A stretch of 64,000 nt of DNA, taken from the NCBI GenBank assembly GCA_050176585.1, contig JBFXHX010000010.1, forward strand, positions 58,028-122,027, written 5' to 3'. Below, piece by piece: positions 1 to 8,856 of this stretch (position 1 is the stretch's first letter; each line of letters starts with the position of its first letter). A program made the translations under genes and the position numbers. The stretch comes from CAYYWP01 sp050176585 (GTDB taxonomy: Bacteria > Desulfobacterota > Binatia > HRBIN30 > CADEER01). The notes beneath the pieces are model-generated. The model made no database searches, had not been told where the DNA came from, and saw only the letters and a program-made list of their open reading frames with translations.

Positions 1-1073
1 GGGCGCTCCGGTTTTCGGCCCACGACCACTTTCGATACCAGATGGGGCGTGCTCGCCTCCAGCGCGAAGCCGCATTCGCGCATGACCTCGCCGAGATCGT
101 CGCGCAGGTAACCGGCGTAATAGGGCTCGTGGTACGACGCCGGGAACCGGTGCAGCACCGGCTCGATGTCGCGGCTATCGCTCAGTTGGGCGGAGTCGCT
201 CACCACGAACCGCCCGCCGGGTTTGAGCACCCGCCACACCTCGCGCATCACCCGGCGTCGCGCGTCCGATGGCAGCTCGTGAAAGAGGAACACCGAAGTG
301 ACCGCGTCGAAGTGATCGGCGGCCCATGGCATCGCCTCGGCATTGTCGTTCACCAGGCTGACATCGTTCCCGCCCAGCAGCTCTGCCGCGCGCCGGAGAT
401 AGGGCGCACTCAAGTCGAGGCCGAACAGCTTCGCGGCGGGCAGCGTTTGCTGCAACTGCCACAGGAAGCGCCCCGTGCCGCAGCCGACGTCGAGAATCCG
501 CGGGCGAGCGCGATCGCGCAGCGCGTCGACCAGCGGCGGAATGGCCATGCGACGCATGATGTCGGCGGTACCGCCGAAGAGGAACTCGACCCCGAGGTCG
601 TACAAGCGGGCCGAGCGCTCGCTCAACCAGCCGTCGGTCTGCCAATGAAACGTGCGCAGGTAGTACCGCGGGTAGCGCGTGCGATCGATCCCGGCCGGCA
701 GATCGCCGTAGCGCGCGTTGTAGCGACGCCACAACACGCGCGGCAGGTCGGCGAGGGCCTCTGGTACGGCGCGTAGATAGCTGACTGCGGGCAGCTGATG
801 GAGCAGCCGGCGGGGATAGTACCCGCCGTCGACGTTCGCCAGATCTTGCTCGAGTAGATCGGCGAACCGCTGCCGCAAACGCGCGCGCACGGCGGGCTCG
901 ATCGCCTCTTGGTCCGGGGCGATGAGCAGCCCCCACAGCCGTCCCGCCCCGGCCAGCCATGCGCTGAGGCCATAGTGCCGTGCGCGATAGACGCAGCGGT
1001 CGACGGCACGCACCACGTCGGGCATGCGCCCGGACTCGCCGCCCGTGCGCAGGGCTGAAGCGGGAACCGGCAT
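1..1073 (-). CDS. SAM-dependent class I methyltransferase, 3' end cut by window edge
   Basis: The reading frame is open to base 1 on the minus strand, so the C-terminus is missing; about 357 residues are visible. The N-terminal ~160 residues are Arg-, Tyr- and Leu-rich with no recognised fold. A Rossmann methyltransferase domain then begins with ILDVGCGTGRF (motif I, SAM binding), followed by GLDLSAPY, NDNAEAMPW (motif III region) and the post-motif RVLKPGGRFVVSDS. This order is typical of Methyltransf_11/25 enzymes. The substrate is not evident. The start is the ATG at 1073; an in-frame ATG 16 codons later is an alternative. The next gene upstream on this strand ends 248 bases away, and that stretch shows nothing recognisable, so this is probably a separate transcription unit. 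Confidence 0.85.
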   Translation of the reverse strand, partial: MPVPASALRTGGESGRMPDVVRAVDRCVYRARHYGLSAWLAGAGRLWGLLIAPDQEAIEPAVRARLRQRFADLLEQDLANVDGGYYPRRLLHQLPAVSYLRAVPEALADLPRVLWRRYNARYGDLPAGIDRTRYPRYYLRTFHWQTDGWLSERSARLYDLGVEFLFGGTADIMRRMAIPPLVDALRDRARPRILDVGCGTGRFLWQLQQTLPAAKLFGLDLSAPYLRRAAELLGGNDVSLVNDNAEAMPWAADHFDAVTSVFLFHELPSDARRRVMREVWRVLKPGGRFVVSDSAQLSDSRDIEPVLHRFPASYHEPYYAGYLRDDLGEVMRECGFALEASTPHLVSKVVVGRKPER

Positions 1074-1321
1074 GGGCGCATTGTAGACGGGTTCACGCCG
1101 GGGGCAACGCGGGCCGCCAATGGCCAGCGGAATCGAGCTCGGCAAGTCCGGGCGTCCGAGAGCGCGGCGCCAAGCGACTCGACGCTGGCCAGGCCAGTGC
1201 GACCCGCTCTCGCGTCGCAATGTGACGGCATGGTCTTCGCCGTCGTGCGCAATGCGCGATCCGCACTGGATCGAGGGGCCCTGATGGGCCACTCCCGTCG
1301 TGGATGGCCGCCGCGCGCTGC

Positions 1322-2632
1322 TCAGAACTCTCTAAGCGTTTCGCGCAGCGTCGCGTGCTTGTACTCCGTCCTCACGAGGCCCCGGCGCTGCAACGCCGGA
1401 ACGAGTCCCTCCGTCACCTCGAGCACGTAGCGCCGGCTCACCGCCTGGTTGCTGGACGTGATGAGGAACCCGTCGCCGCCGATCTCGTCCATGATCGCAG
1501 CCATATCGTCGGCGACGCTTTCCGGTGACCCGATCAGCGGGACCGAGGAGGCGAATTCCGAGGAGTCCTCCACCAGCTGGCGGAGCGTCTTGCCGCTTCC
1601 CCACTGCTGGAATTTGTCGAGGCTGGCCTGCTCCCCCTGGGTGGTCAGGTGGGGCAGCGGTTTGTCCATGTCGTATTTCCCGAAGTCGACGTCCGTGATC
1701 GCCGAAATGAGTCCCAGCGACTGCTCGAGAAAGTCCTGCGAATGCACGAACCGATCGCGCTTGGCGTAGGCGTCTTCCTTCGTCTCGGCGAGCGTCGGCA
1801 CGACGAGGAACAGCACCTTGATGTCCTCCGGATTGCGGCCGTGCTTCTTGGCGCGCGCGCGAATGTCGTCGCGGTATTCCTTCATCGCCTGAACGCCGTC
1901 CGCGATGGTGATGATGGAGTCGGCGTGCTTGGCCGCGAAGTCCCGGCCCTTCGGCGATCCACCGGCCTGGACGTACACGGGACGCCCTTGCGGCGACCGG
2001 CACGTGTTCAGCGGCCCGCGGCATTTGAACCACTTTCCGTGGAAGTTGATCGGATGGATCTTCTTGTAGTCGGCATAGACGTGCTTCTCGCGGTCCATGA
2101 CGATCGCATCTGCTTCCCACGAGTCGAAGAGCTGGTTGACGAGATCCATGTACTCGTCGGCCACGTCGTAACGCAGATCGTGCGGGGGCAACTTGTCGAG
2201 CCCGAAGTTCTGCGCCGCGGCGTTCTCGGCGCTGGTCACGATGTTCCAGCCAAACCGGCCCTTGCAGATGTGGTCGAGCGTCGCCGAGAGCCGCGCCAGC
2301 AGGAACGGCGGATAGCCCAGCGTCGACATCGTGATGACGATGCCGAGTCGCTTGGTCTCGTAGCCCATGACGGCGGCGAGTGGCGCCGGGTCGTGCTTCG
2401 GGACCGTTCCGTGGGCGACCTTCGCATAGATCTCCGCCGTGCCACCGTACGCCTCGGAGACCGACAGCTTGTCTTCGACCATGATGTAGTCGAAGCAGGC
2501 CCGCTCCAGCATGTGACACATGTCGACGAAGAATTCGCCGGACCACGGCGACCCGCCGTTGGCGAACGGTTGGTTCCACCAATCCGCCGTGAAGTTCATG
2601 AACCAACCGAGATGGAACTTCTTCGGAGCCAT
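1322..2632 (-). CDS. Luciferase-like FMN-dependent monooxygenase, NtaA/SnaA/DszA type
   Basis: 436 residues, the normal length for the nitrilotriacetate/DszA branch of the luciferase-like superfamily, which is longer than LuxA-type proteins. It starts MAPKKFHLGWFMNFT and carries family hallmarks: EDKLSVSEAYGG near residue 55, ARLSATLDHICKGRFGWNIVTS (residues ~115-135), and PVYVQAGGSPKGRDFAA near 220, which contacts flavin phosphate in characterised members. These enzymes use reduced FMN from a separate reductase plus O2 to oxidise C-N, C-S or similar bonds. No reductase gene is adjacent. ATG 2632 has GGAGGG nine bases upstream, which supports the start. The protein is cytoplasmic; the substrate is unknown. 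Confidence 0.9.
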   Translation of the reverse strand: MAPKKFHLGWFMNFTADWWNQPFANGGSPWSGEFFVDMCHMLERACFDYIMVEDKLSVSEAYGGTAEIYAKVAHGTVPKHDPAPLAAVMGYETKRLGIVITMSTLGYPPFLLARLSATLDHICKGRFGWNIVTSAENAAAQNFGLDKLPPHDLRYDVADEYMDLVNQLFDSWEADAIVMDREKHVYADYKKIHPINFHGKWFKCRGPLNTCRSPQGRPVYVQAGGSPKGRDFAAKHADSIITIADGVQAMKEYRDDIRARAKKHGRNPEDIKVLFLVVPTLAETKEDAYAKRDRFVHSQDFLEQSLGLISAITDVDFGKYDMDKPLPHLTTQGEQASLDKFQQWGSGKTLRQLVEDSSEFASSVPLIGSPESVADDMAAIMDEIGGDGFLITSSNQAVSRRYVLEVTEGLVPALQRRGLVRTEYKHATLRETLREF

Positions 2633-2861
2633 TGGCCGGGCCCTCCGTTGCGAGCGTTGTCAGACAGTGTGAGCCGACATAACCCAGATCGAACGGCGAC
2701 GCGCGTTGCGACGGATTCCTATACCGCTTGGGCGGGTTAAGACAATGAGCTCTATAGTCCGGCGGCGGTGAGCCGCCCCCCGCGTCGGACTGCCTCGCGT
2801 AAGGCCCGGAGGACGCCTCGAGCGTTGTTCCGCCGGACCGCTGCGCGCAACGTCGCGCGCC

Positions 2862-3317
2862 TCAAGATCGCGAGCTGCGGCGATCCACGGTGTCGCTCGA
2901 CGGCTTCGATCGCCTGGCGCCGCTCGTCGTCCGCGCCCGCGGCGGCGGTGCGCTCGCGAACGCGATCACCTGAACGTGACCACCGCGCACGGCGCTCCGG
3001 ATGCCGAGATCGACCAGCAACTGCTCGAGCGCGGCTTGATGCGTCTCCTCGACGGCGATGAACAGCATGATCTGGCTGCGCCGCTTCGTACGACGGTGGG
3101 CGAAGTATGTCAGCCGCTCGTGGCAACGCGGGTTGGTGAGGTCTGTGGCCAGAATCGTCTGGCCATACACCAGGCGGCCGCGCACCGGGCTGATGCGCGC
3201 GATTTCGGCCGGCGGCGCACCTACCCGCGTCATGACGCGATCGGCGGTGTAGCCGAGCGCGTCGAGGTGCGCCTTCAGCCCGCGCCGGAGCTGAAAGCGG
3301 ACCTGCGTTTGCGACAT
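2862..3317 (-). CDS. Conserved-looking small basic protein downstream of the RRM gene
   Basis: 151 residues starting MSQTQVRFQLRRG. I do not recognise the family. The central part (residues ~25-110) looks like a folded protein, with RGRLVYGQTILATDL, PRCHERL and VRGGHVQVIAF. It starts 4 bases after the RRM stop codon on the same strand, so the two are surely co-transcribed. The last ~30 residues become Arg/Ser/Pro-rich and unstructured. From about base 2980 a different minus-strand frame, open to 2752, gives a better helical sequence (DDERRQAIEAVERH ... LRALREAVRRGG). This suggests a possible frameshift, biological or sequencing, near 2950-2980 that would give a protein of about 185 residues. 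Confidence 0.6.
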   Translation of the reverse strand: MSQTQVRFQLRRGLKAHLDALGYTADRVMTRVGAPPAEIARISPVRGRLVYGQTILATDLTNPRCHERLTYFAHRRTKRRSQIMLFIAVEETHQAALEQLLVDLGIRSAVRGGHVQVIAFASAPPPRARTTSGARRSKPSSDTVDRRSSRS

Positions 3318-3321
3318 TCTC

Positions 3322-3702
<381 letters not shown>

Positions 3703-4252
3703 CTCCCTTGACTCCTTTTGGGCCGCGTTCGCGGCACTCTTCACTGCAGCTTTCTGCTGCGACGCTTTCCTACTACTGACTGCGGGGTGCGGGAGGCGCC
3801 ACGGGGCGCCGGCAATTTAATGGGGAACTCTCGCGCCGAGACAACCAGTAACTAGATGTTAGCAGCGCCGCAAAGATAGCACAATCCTCGTAGCGATTTC
3901 TCAGGACCCGGTTTGTTTGACACTTGACAGAAGCGGGACACCGACGAGCGGGCGCACCGGTGCAGCGCGGCACGTCGAGAACGCGGCACGCGGGGTTGCC
4001 CGACCGTGGAGTGCGACCAACCGGCGCGCCCGAGCGCATCGCATCACTCGCCGCGCGATCGCAGCGATATGCCGCGGGCACCAGCGATATTTCGGAGATT
4101 CCGACACCCGTGGGGCGCGCAGTCCGGCTTGCGGCGCGCCGGTGGGATCGCGTCCGGTGGGTGTCCACGGACCGCCTGCCGCTTCGCGCTCGCATACGGG
4201 CGCCTTCACGCCGGCCTCGGAACCGGGCATCATCGCCGGGCGAGGAGACTGC
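3703..4252. other. Gene-free divergent region: RRM leader and upstream of the 4253 gene
   Basis: There is no credible gene; open frames here lack any protein character. On the minus strand a long leader precedes the RRM gene. It contains a GGCGCC-acgg-GGCGCC hairpin (3795-3810) and a weak sigma70-like pair, TTGTGC then 17 bases then TAACAT, reading leftward around 3858-3886. The part 3810-3910 is visibly less GC-rich than its surroundings. On the plus strand TTGACA occurs twice near 3918-3935 without a convincing -10. The promoter calls are weak. Confidence 0.4.
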
Positions 4253-5173
4253 ATGAGTACGATCAAGATCGGCATCGGTTTCGGCACCGCTCGAGTAGAG
4301 ATGCCAACCCCCCAACAAATTTGTGCCTACGCCGAACACGCCGAGGATCTGGGGATTGATTCCGTATGGCTCTCCGACCGGGTGGTGGGCGCGCAGCTCG
4401 ACATCGTGGCGGTGATGGCACTGTTCGCGGCGCGTACGAAACGCATCAAGATGGGGCCGAGCGTGATGACCCTACCGGCGCACCATCCGGTGCACGTCGC
4501 GCGCAGCTACGCCACGCTGGATTACCTCTCGGGTGGCTGCCGGCGAGTGATCATGGCCGTGGGCATCGGGAACGATCCACACGAATGCCTGGCCGTCGGC
4601 ATTCCGCCAGACGAGCGCGGGGCGCGCATGGAGGAAGGCGTGGCCGTGCTGCGCAAGCTCTGGTCGGCGCCGAACGTGACGCACCGCGGCCGCTACTACC
4701 AGTTCGAAGACGTGACCATCGAGCCACGGCCGGCGCACGGTCCGCTGGACGTGTGGATCGGCGGGCGCAGCGACGTCGCCTTGAAGCGGGTGGCGCGCTA
4801 CGGCGACGGCTGGTTCCCGTCATTCGTCACCCCGGCGGAGTTTCGCGACGGCATGCAACGTATGAACGCGTACGCCGCGGGCTACGGCCGCGCCATTGAC
4901 CCGCGCGAGGCCGGCGTCCTGTTGCCCTCCTACGTCACCGACGACCGCGGCCGCGCGGATGCGCTGCTGCGTCAGCTCAGCGACACGTTCAAGGTGCCGC
5001 CGGACGGCATGTCGCTGAGCGCGGCGATCGGCCCGGCGAGCGCGTGCGCGGCGAAATTGCGGGAGTTCGTCGAAGCTGGGTGCACGAAGTTCGTCTTGTT
5101 CCCGTTCTGCGCGGCCAACGAGCTCGTGGAGCAGATCGAGATCTACGCGCGCGACATCATGCCGCGCGTATGA
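4253..5173 (+). CDS. LLM-class flavin-dependent oxidoreductase (F420/FMN type)
   Basis: 306 residues, MSTIKIGIGFGTARVEMPTP. This is a single luciferase-like TIM barrel of the shorter F420-dependent type. Signals are the barrel start IKIGIGF, SVWLSDRV near residue 40, IKMGPSVMTLPAHHPVHVAR near 75 (substrate/cofactor strand), a VAVLRKLW helix, and DVWIGGRSDVALKRVARYGDGWF near residue 170, where the GGRS loop binds the flavin phosphate. The ATG at 4253 has CGAGGAG 7 bases upstream; the frame is open further upstream but without protein character. It stands alone, with a convergent lytic transglycosylase 35 bases downstream. The substrate is unknown. It is unrelated in subfamily to the monooxygenase at 1322-2632. 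Confidence 0.88.
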   Translation: MSTIKIGIGFGTARVEMPTPQQICAYAEHAEDLGIDSVWLSDRVVGAQLDIVAVMALFAARTKRIKMGPSVMTLPAHHPVHVARSYATLDYLSGGCRRVIMAVGIGNDPHECLAVGIPPDERGARMEEGVAVLRKLWSAPNVTHRGRYYQFEDVTIEPRPAHGPLDVWIGGRSDVALKRVARYGDGWFPSFVTPAEFRDGMQRMNAYAAGYGRAIDPREAGVLLPSYVTDDRGRADALLRQLSDTFKVPPDGMSLSAAIGPASACAAKLREFVEAGCTKFVLFPFCAANELVEQIEIYARDIMPRV

Positions 5174-5208
5174 GGGCTGAAGCCGGAACGGCGGCGCGGC
5201 GCTGATGC

Positions 5209-6072
5209 CTACTCCAACCGGCGGGCCAGCGCCAGCACCGTATCGATGTACGCGTCGGAGTGGTTGTAGCTCCAGATCACCCGTCGCCGGGCGTCCGGAC
5301 TGAGCCCCGGCCGCCACCCATGCGCGCGGAGGTAGTTGGCCGCCGAAGCAATCGCGTCCGCGGCATCGTAGAGGCTCACGCGCCCATCGCCATTGCCGTC
5401 CACGGCGAAGCGCAGATAACTCGAGGGAAGGAACTGCGGCAGGCCAAATGCGCCAGCGTTGGAGCCGCGGATCGCGAACGGATGGATGCCGTTCGCCGCC
5501 GCGATCTGCAGTGCGGCGGCGACCTCCGGGTAGAAGGTCCGCTCCAGCTCGCGCGCGCGGTCGCGCACGCGCGCGGCGATCGCTGCGTGGCGGTGCCGCG
5601 GCACGCCGGCGCTGTGACGGGCGATGTTCCAGCGCACGTTGGCGGGGTCGTTGGCCATCGCGAGCTTGGCGACCTGTGCGAGCACGAACCGCTGGCCGGT
5701 GTTGCGACCGCACTGCGTCTCGACGTGGAGAATGGCGGCGACCACGCTGGCCGCTACCCCGTACCGCCGCTCCGACGCGCGCAAGGCGCGATCGTGCTCG
5801 GCGCGACACTCGCGCGCACGCCGCACGCTGTCGGCGCGCAGAAATCCGCGATACAGCGACGCGCGCTCGCGCGGGTACAGGGAAAACGCCAAACCGCGAA
5901 ACGGATCCATACGCGGGTCGCTGAACAGCCGCCGCAGCCGATCCGCGTCGTGACCGTCCGCGGCCAAGCGGCCCACCAACCGCCGCCACGCGGGATCATA
6001 CGGCTGCGACGCCACAACTGGCGTGGCGATGATCAGCACCATGAGCAGACCCAGCACTGAACGCGCGCACAT
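5209..6072 (-). CDS. Membrane-exported lytic murein transglycosylase, MltB/SLT_2 type
   Basis: 287 residues with an N-terminal hydrophobic signal (residues ~5-22: LGLLMVLIIATPVVAS), so it acts in the periplasm on peptidoglycan. The catalytic Glu is E118 in AAILHVETQCG, the MltB-type motif. GAFGLPQFLPSSY and DGNGDGRVSLYDAADAIASA follow, both standard for SLT_2 enzymes, and then NYLRAHGW. These enzymes cleave the MurNAc-GlcNAc bond to give 1,6-anhydroMurNAc ends. It is shorter than E. coli MltB. The ATG at 6072 gives the cleaner signal peptide; a GTG at 6099 in the same frame would add nine residues. It is convergent with the 4253 gene and divergent from the molybdopterin enzyme. Confidence 0.9.
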   Translation of the reverse strand: MCARSVLGLLMVLIIATPVVASQPYDPAWRRLVGRLAADGHDADRLRRLFSDPRMDPFRGLAFSLYPRERASLYRGFLRADSVRRARECRAEHDRALRASERRYGVAASVVAAILHVETQCGRNTGQRFVLAQVAKLAMANDPANVRWNIARHSAGVPRHRHAAIAARVRDRARELERTFYPEVAAALQIAAANGIHPFAIRGSNAGAFGLPQFLPSSYLRFAVDGNGDGRVSLYDAADAIASAANYLRAHGWRPGLSPDARRRVIWSYNHSDAYIDTVLALARRLE

Positions 6073-6207
6073 GCACGCCAGCTTACGCGGGCAGCCCACG
6101 CAGCGCCACTCGATTTATGGTGACCGGCGCAACCGCGCGGCCGCCGGCTGCACTTGACGCCCTGCTTCGTTCTGGACCGCTTGGAGACCCTTTGTTATCG
6201 TTCGCCA

Positions 6208-8277
6208 ATGGGTACACGCATCGTTCAGGGGTTCTGTCCGCTCGATTGTCCCGACACCTGTGCGTGGCAGATCGAGGTCGACGAAGCGGGAAAAGCCGTC
6301 GCCATCCGCGGTGACCGCGAGCACCCATTCACCGCCGGTGCGCTCTGCGGCAAGGTCAACCGCTATCTCGAAGCCGTGTACAGTCCGGACCGCCTACACT
6401 ACCCGCTGCGGCGCGCCGGCCGAAAGGGCGAAGGGCGCTTCGAGCGCATCTCCTGGGACGAGGCCATCCGCGCGGTGGCGGATGGGCTGCACCGCGCGAT
6501 CGACCGCCACGGGCCGGAGGCGATCCTGCCCTACTACTACGCGGGCACGATGGGCTTCATCCAGGGCTGGACACTCGGGCCGCGGCTGTTCCACCACCTG
6601 GGCGCTTCGCGTCTGATGCTCAACCTCTGCGCGGGCGCCGCGTACGAAGCGTCCGTGACGACGCTCGGCGGATCGGTCGGCTTCGACCCCGAAGACATCG
6701 TCCATGCCAAGCTGATCATTCTGTGGGGCACCAACCCGCTGAACGCGAACGTCCATCTCTGGAAGTTCGTGCTCGAAGCGCGCCACCGCGGCGCGCATCT
6801 GGTCGCCATCGACCCGATCCGTTCGGCGTCCGCGGCGCAGTGCGATCAGCACCTGGCGCCGGTTCCGGGCACGGATGGCGCGCTCGCGCTCGGGCTGATG
6901 CGCGTGGTGCTCGACGAGGGCGCGGAGGACCGCGAGTGGCTCGAGCGCCACACGATCGGTTGGCCGCAGCTGGAGGCCCGCCTCGGCGAGTGGCCGGTGG
7001 AGCGCGCGGCAGCGGTGTGCGGGCTCGACGCGGAGGTCATCCGCGCGCTGGGCCAGCGCCTCTGCACCACCCGACCGACGGCGATCAAGCTCGGCCTCGG
7101 GCTGCAGCGACACGGCGGCGCCGGTGCGGCCTTCCGCACGATCCTCGCGATTCCCGCGCTCACCGGCGATTGGCGCCACCTGGGCGGCGGCGCGCTGGCG
7201 ATGACCGGCGGCCACTTCCCATACAACACCGTGCCCGTCGTCACGCCGCCGGGGATGGCGGTGCCGAACGCCCGCACCATCAACATGGCGCGGCTCGGCG
7301 AAGCGCTGACCCAACTCGACGACCCGCCGGTGACAGCGATGGTCGTCTTCAATGCGAACCCAGCCACGAGCAACCCGAATGCGAATCTCGTGCGGAAGGG
7401 ACTGGCGCGCGAGGACCTCTTCCTGGTCGTCCTCGAGCAGCGGCTCACCGATACCGCCGATTTCGCCGACATCGTGCTGCCCGTCACCATGCAGCCCGAG
7501 CACCACGACCTGTACGGCTCGTACGGCCACAACTATCTGCAGTTCAATGAGCCCGCGATCCGGCCGCCCGGCGAATGCATCAACAACACGGAAGTGTTCC
7601 GGCGGCTCGCCGCGGCGATGGGACTCCAGGAACCCCGCCTGTACGACAGCGATCTCGAGATCGCGCGGCAGCTGCTCGACACCGACGCCGCGCGCCAGCG
7701 CGGTATCGACGTCGACCGGCTGCGCGAGCGCGGCTGGCTGCGGGCTGCTGGCTTCACGCGCGGCACCGCTCCCTTCGCCAACGGCGGCTTCCCCACCGCC
7801 AGCGGCAAGGTGGAGCTCTATTCCGAGGCGCTGGAGAAACAGGGCAAGGAGGCCCTGGTGGGCTTCGTGCCGCCGCACGAAATACTCGACCAGCATCGCG
7901 CCGCGCGCTACCCGCTGGTGCTGATGGCGCCGGCCGGGCGCTTCTTCTTGAACTCCACGTTCGCGTCGATCGGTTGGCATAGACACAAGATGGGCCGCAT
8001 TCAGGTGCACCTGCACCCACAGGACGCGGCCGCGCGCGGGCTCAAGGCCGGCGATGCGCTGCGCGTCTTCAACGACCGCGGCGCGTTTCTCGGCGAGGCG
8101 GTGATCGACGACGCGGCGCGCCAGGGCGTGGCGTTCATGTACAAGAACCACTGGCCGAAGCTCGTCGAAGGCGGCGCGAATGCGAACGCGACGACGCCCA
8201 CCCGCGACGCCGACTTGGCCGGCGCGCCGACCTTCCACGACAATCGGGTCGAGATCGTCTCCGCGACAGCGGCCTGA
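6208..8277 (+). CDS. Molybdopterin oxidoreductase, DMSO-reductase family, with N-terminal 4Fe-4S
   Basis: 689 residues, cytoplasmic (no Tat signal). The N-terminal 4Fe-4S domain uses C10, C14, C18 and C47 (FCPLDCPDTC and LCGK). The molybdopterin domain follows (WDEAI near 83, a WGTNPLNANVH loop near 175, DPIRSASA near 198), and the C-terminal dinucleotide-binding domain has AAGRFFLNSTFA and HPQDAAARGLKAGDALRVFNDRG. A Cys at 141 (NLCAGAAYE) sits where the Mo ligand lies in many relatives; that assignment is an inference. The family includes single-subunit oxidoreductases of unknown substrate. The start chosen is ATG 6208, since CxxxC begins ten residues later; an upstream ATG at 6154 adds residues lacking protein character. 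A DoxX gene follows after 143 bases. Confidence 0.88.
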   Translation: MGTRIVQGFCPLDCPDTCAWQIEVDEAGKAVAIRGDREHPFTAGALCGKVNRYLEAVYSPDRLHYPLRRAGRKGEGRFERISWDEAIRAVADGLHRAIDRHGPEAILPYYYAGTMGFIQGWTLGPRLFHHLGASRLMLNLCAGAAYEASVTTLGGSVGFDPEDIVHAKLIILWGTNPLNANVHLWKFVLEARHRGAHLVAIDPIRSASAAQCDQHLAPVPGTDGALALGLMRVVLDEGAEDREWLERHTIGWPQLEARLGEWPVERAAAVCGLDAEVIRALGQRLCTTRPTAIKLGLGLQRHGGAGAAFRTILAIPALTGDWRHLGGGALAMTGGHFPYNTVPVVTPPGMAVPNARTINMARLGEALTQLDDPPVTAMVVFNANPATSNPNANLVRKGLAREDLFLVVLEQRLTDTADFADIVLPVTMQPEHHDLYGSYGHNYLQFNEPAIRPPGECINNTEVFRRLAAAMGLQEPRLYDSDLEIARQLLDTDAARQRGIDVDRLRERGWLRAAGFTRGTAPFANGGFPTASGKVELYSEALEKQGKEALVGFVPPHEILDQHRAARYPLVLMAPAGRFFLNSTFASIGWHRHKMGRIQVHLHPQDAAARGLKAGDALRVFNDRGAFLGEAVIDDAARQGVAFMYKNHWPKLVEGGANANATTPTRDADLAGAPTFHDNRVEIVSATAA

Positions 8278-8420
8278 TTCCCGCGCGGGCGCGCCGCGGT
8301 TCCGCGCACCAGCGCACAGCGATTTCGTAGATACGCGCTGCCGGCAGCGCCCGGCGGCGACAATGCGTCGCGCATGTGGCGCAGCGCACATGCGCTGCGC
8401 TTCACGCTGGAGGTGACGGC

Positions 8421-8807
8421 ATGATCTTTCCGGAGTTGACCGCACTCAGCGATATCGCGCTGTTCGCCCTGCGCCTGCTGATGGCCATTCTCTTCGGCAC
8501 CAGCGGCTGGTTGCACGCGACGAGATCCACCGAGCGGGCGGAGAGCGTCGGTCTGTCGCCGCGAGCCACGGTCGCGCTCGGCGTCGCGGAGCTGGTCTGC
8601 GCGGTGTCGCTCGCGCTCGGGATCTACCAGCAGCTCGGCGCGCTCGTGCTGATCGCAATCATGCTCGGCGCCATCCAGAAGAAAGTGATCGTGTGGAAGC
8701 TCGGGTTCTGGGGCGATCGCGGCGAAGGCTGGTTTTACGACCTGCTCTATCTCGCCTGCAACCTCGTCATCCTGACCACCGGCGGCGGAGCGATCGCGCT
8801 GACCTGA
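8421..8807 (+). CDS. DoxX-like integral membrane protein
   Basis: 128 residues with four predicted membrane spans (about residues 10-28, 48-66, 68-84 and 103-124). The first span carries LLMAILFGTSGWLHA, the RxxxGxxFxxxGxxH-like signature of the DoxX/DoxD superfamily. The second pair has ALGVAELVCAVSLALGIYQQLGAL. DoxX proteins are inner-membrane proteins of poorly defined redox or small-molecule roles. ATG 8421 is preceded by GGAGGTGACGGC, which fits a ribosome binding site. The molybdopterin enzyme upstream is on the same strand 143 bases away, so co-transcription is possible but not shown. Confidence 0.8.
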   Translation: MIFPELTALSDIALFALRLLMAILFGTSGWLHATRSTERAESVGLSPRATVALGVAELVCAVSLALGIYQQLGALVLIAIMLGAIQKKVIVWKLGFWGDRGEGWFYDLLYLACNLVILTTGGGAIALT

Positions 8808-8856
8808 GCGTTCTCCGATACCGAGCGGTCTTCGCGGCTCCGCGTTGACGTGCTTG

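Noticed and set aside
6394..8445. 683-residue minus-strand frame opposite the molybdopterin oxidoreductase
   Set aside because: Shadow of a gene whose Fe-S and pterin motifs are on the plus strand.
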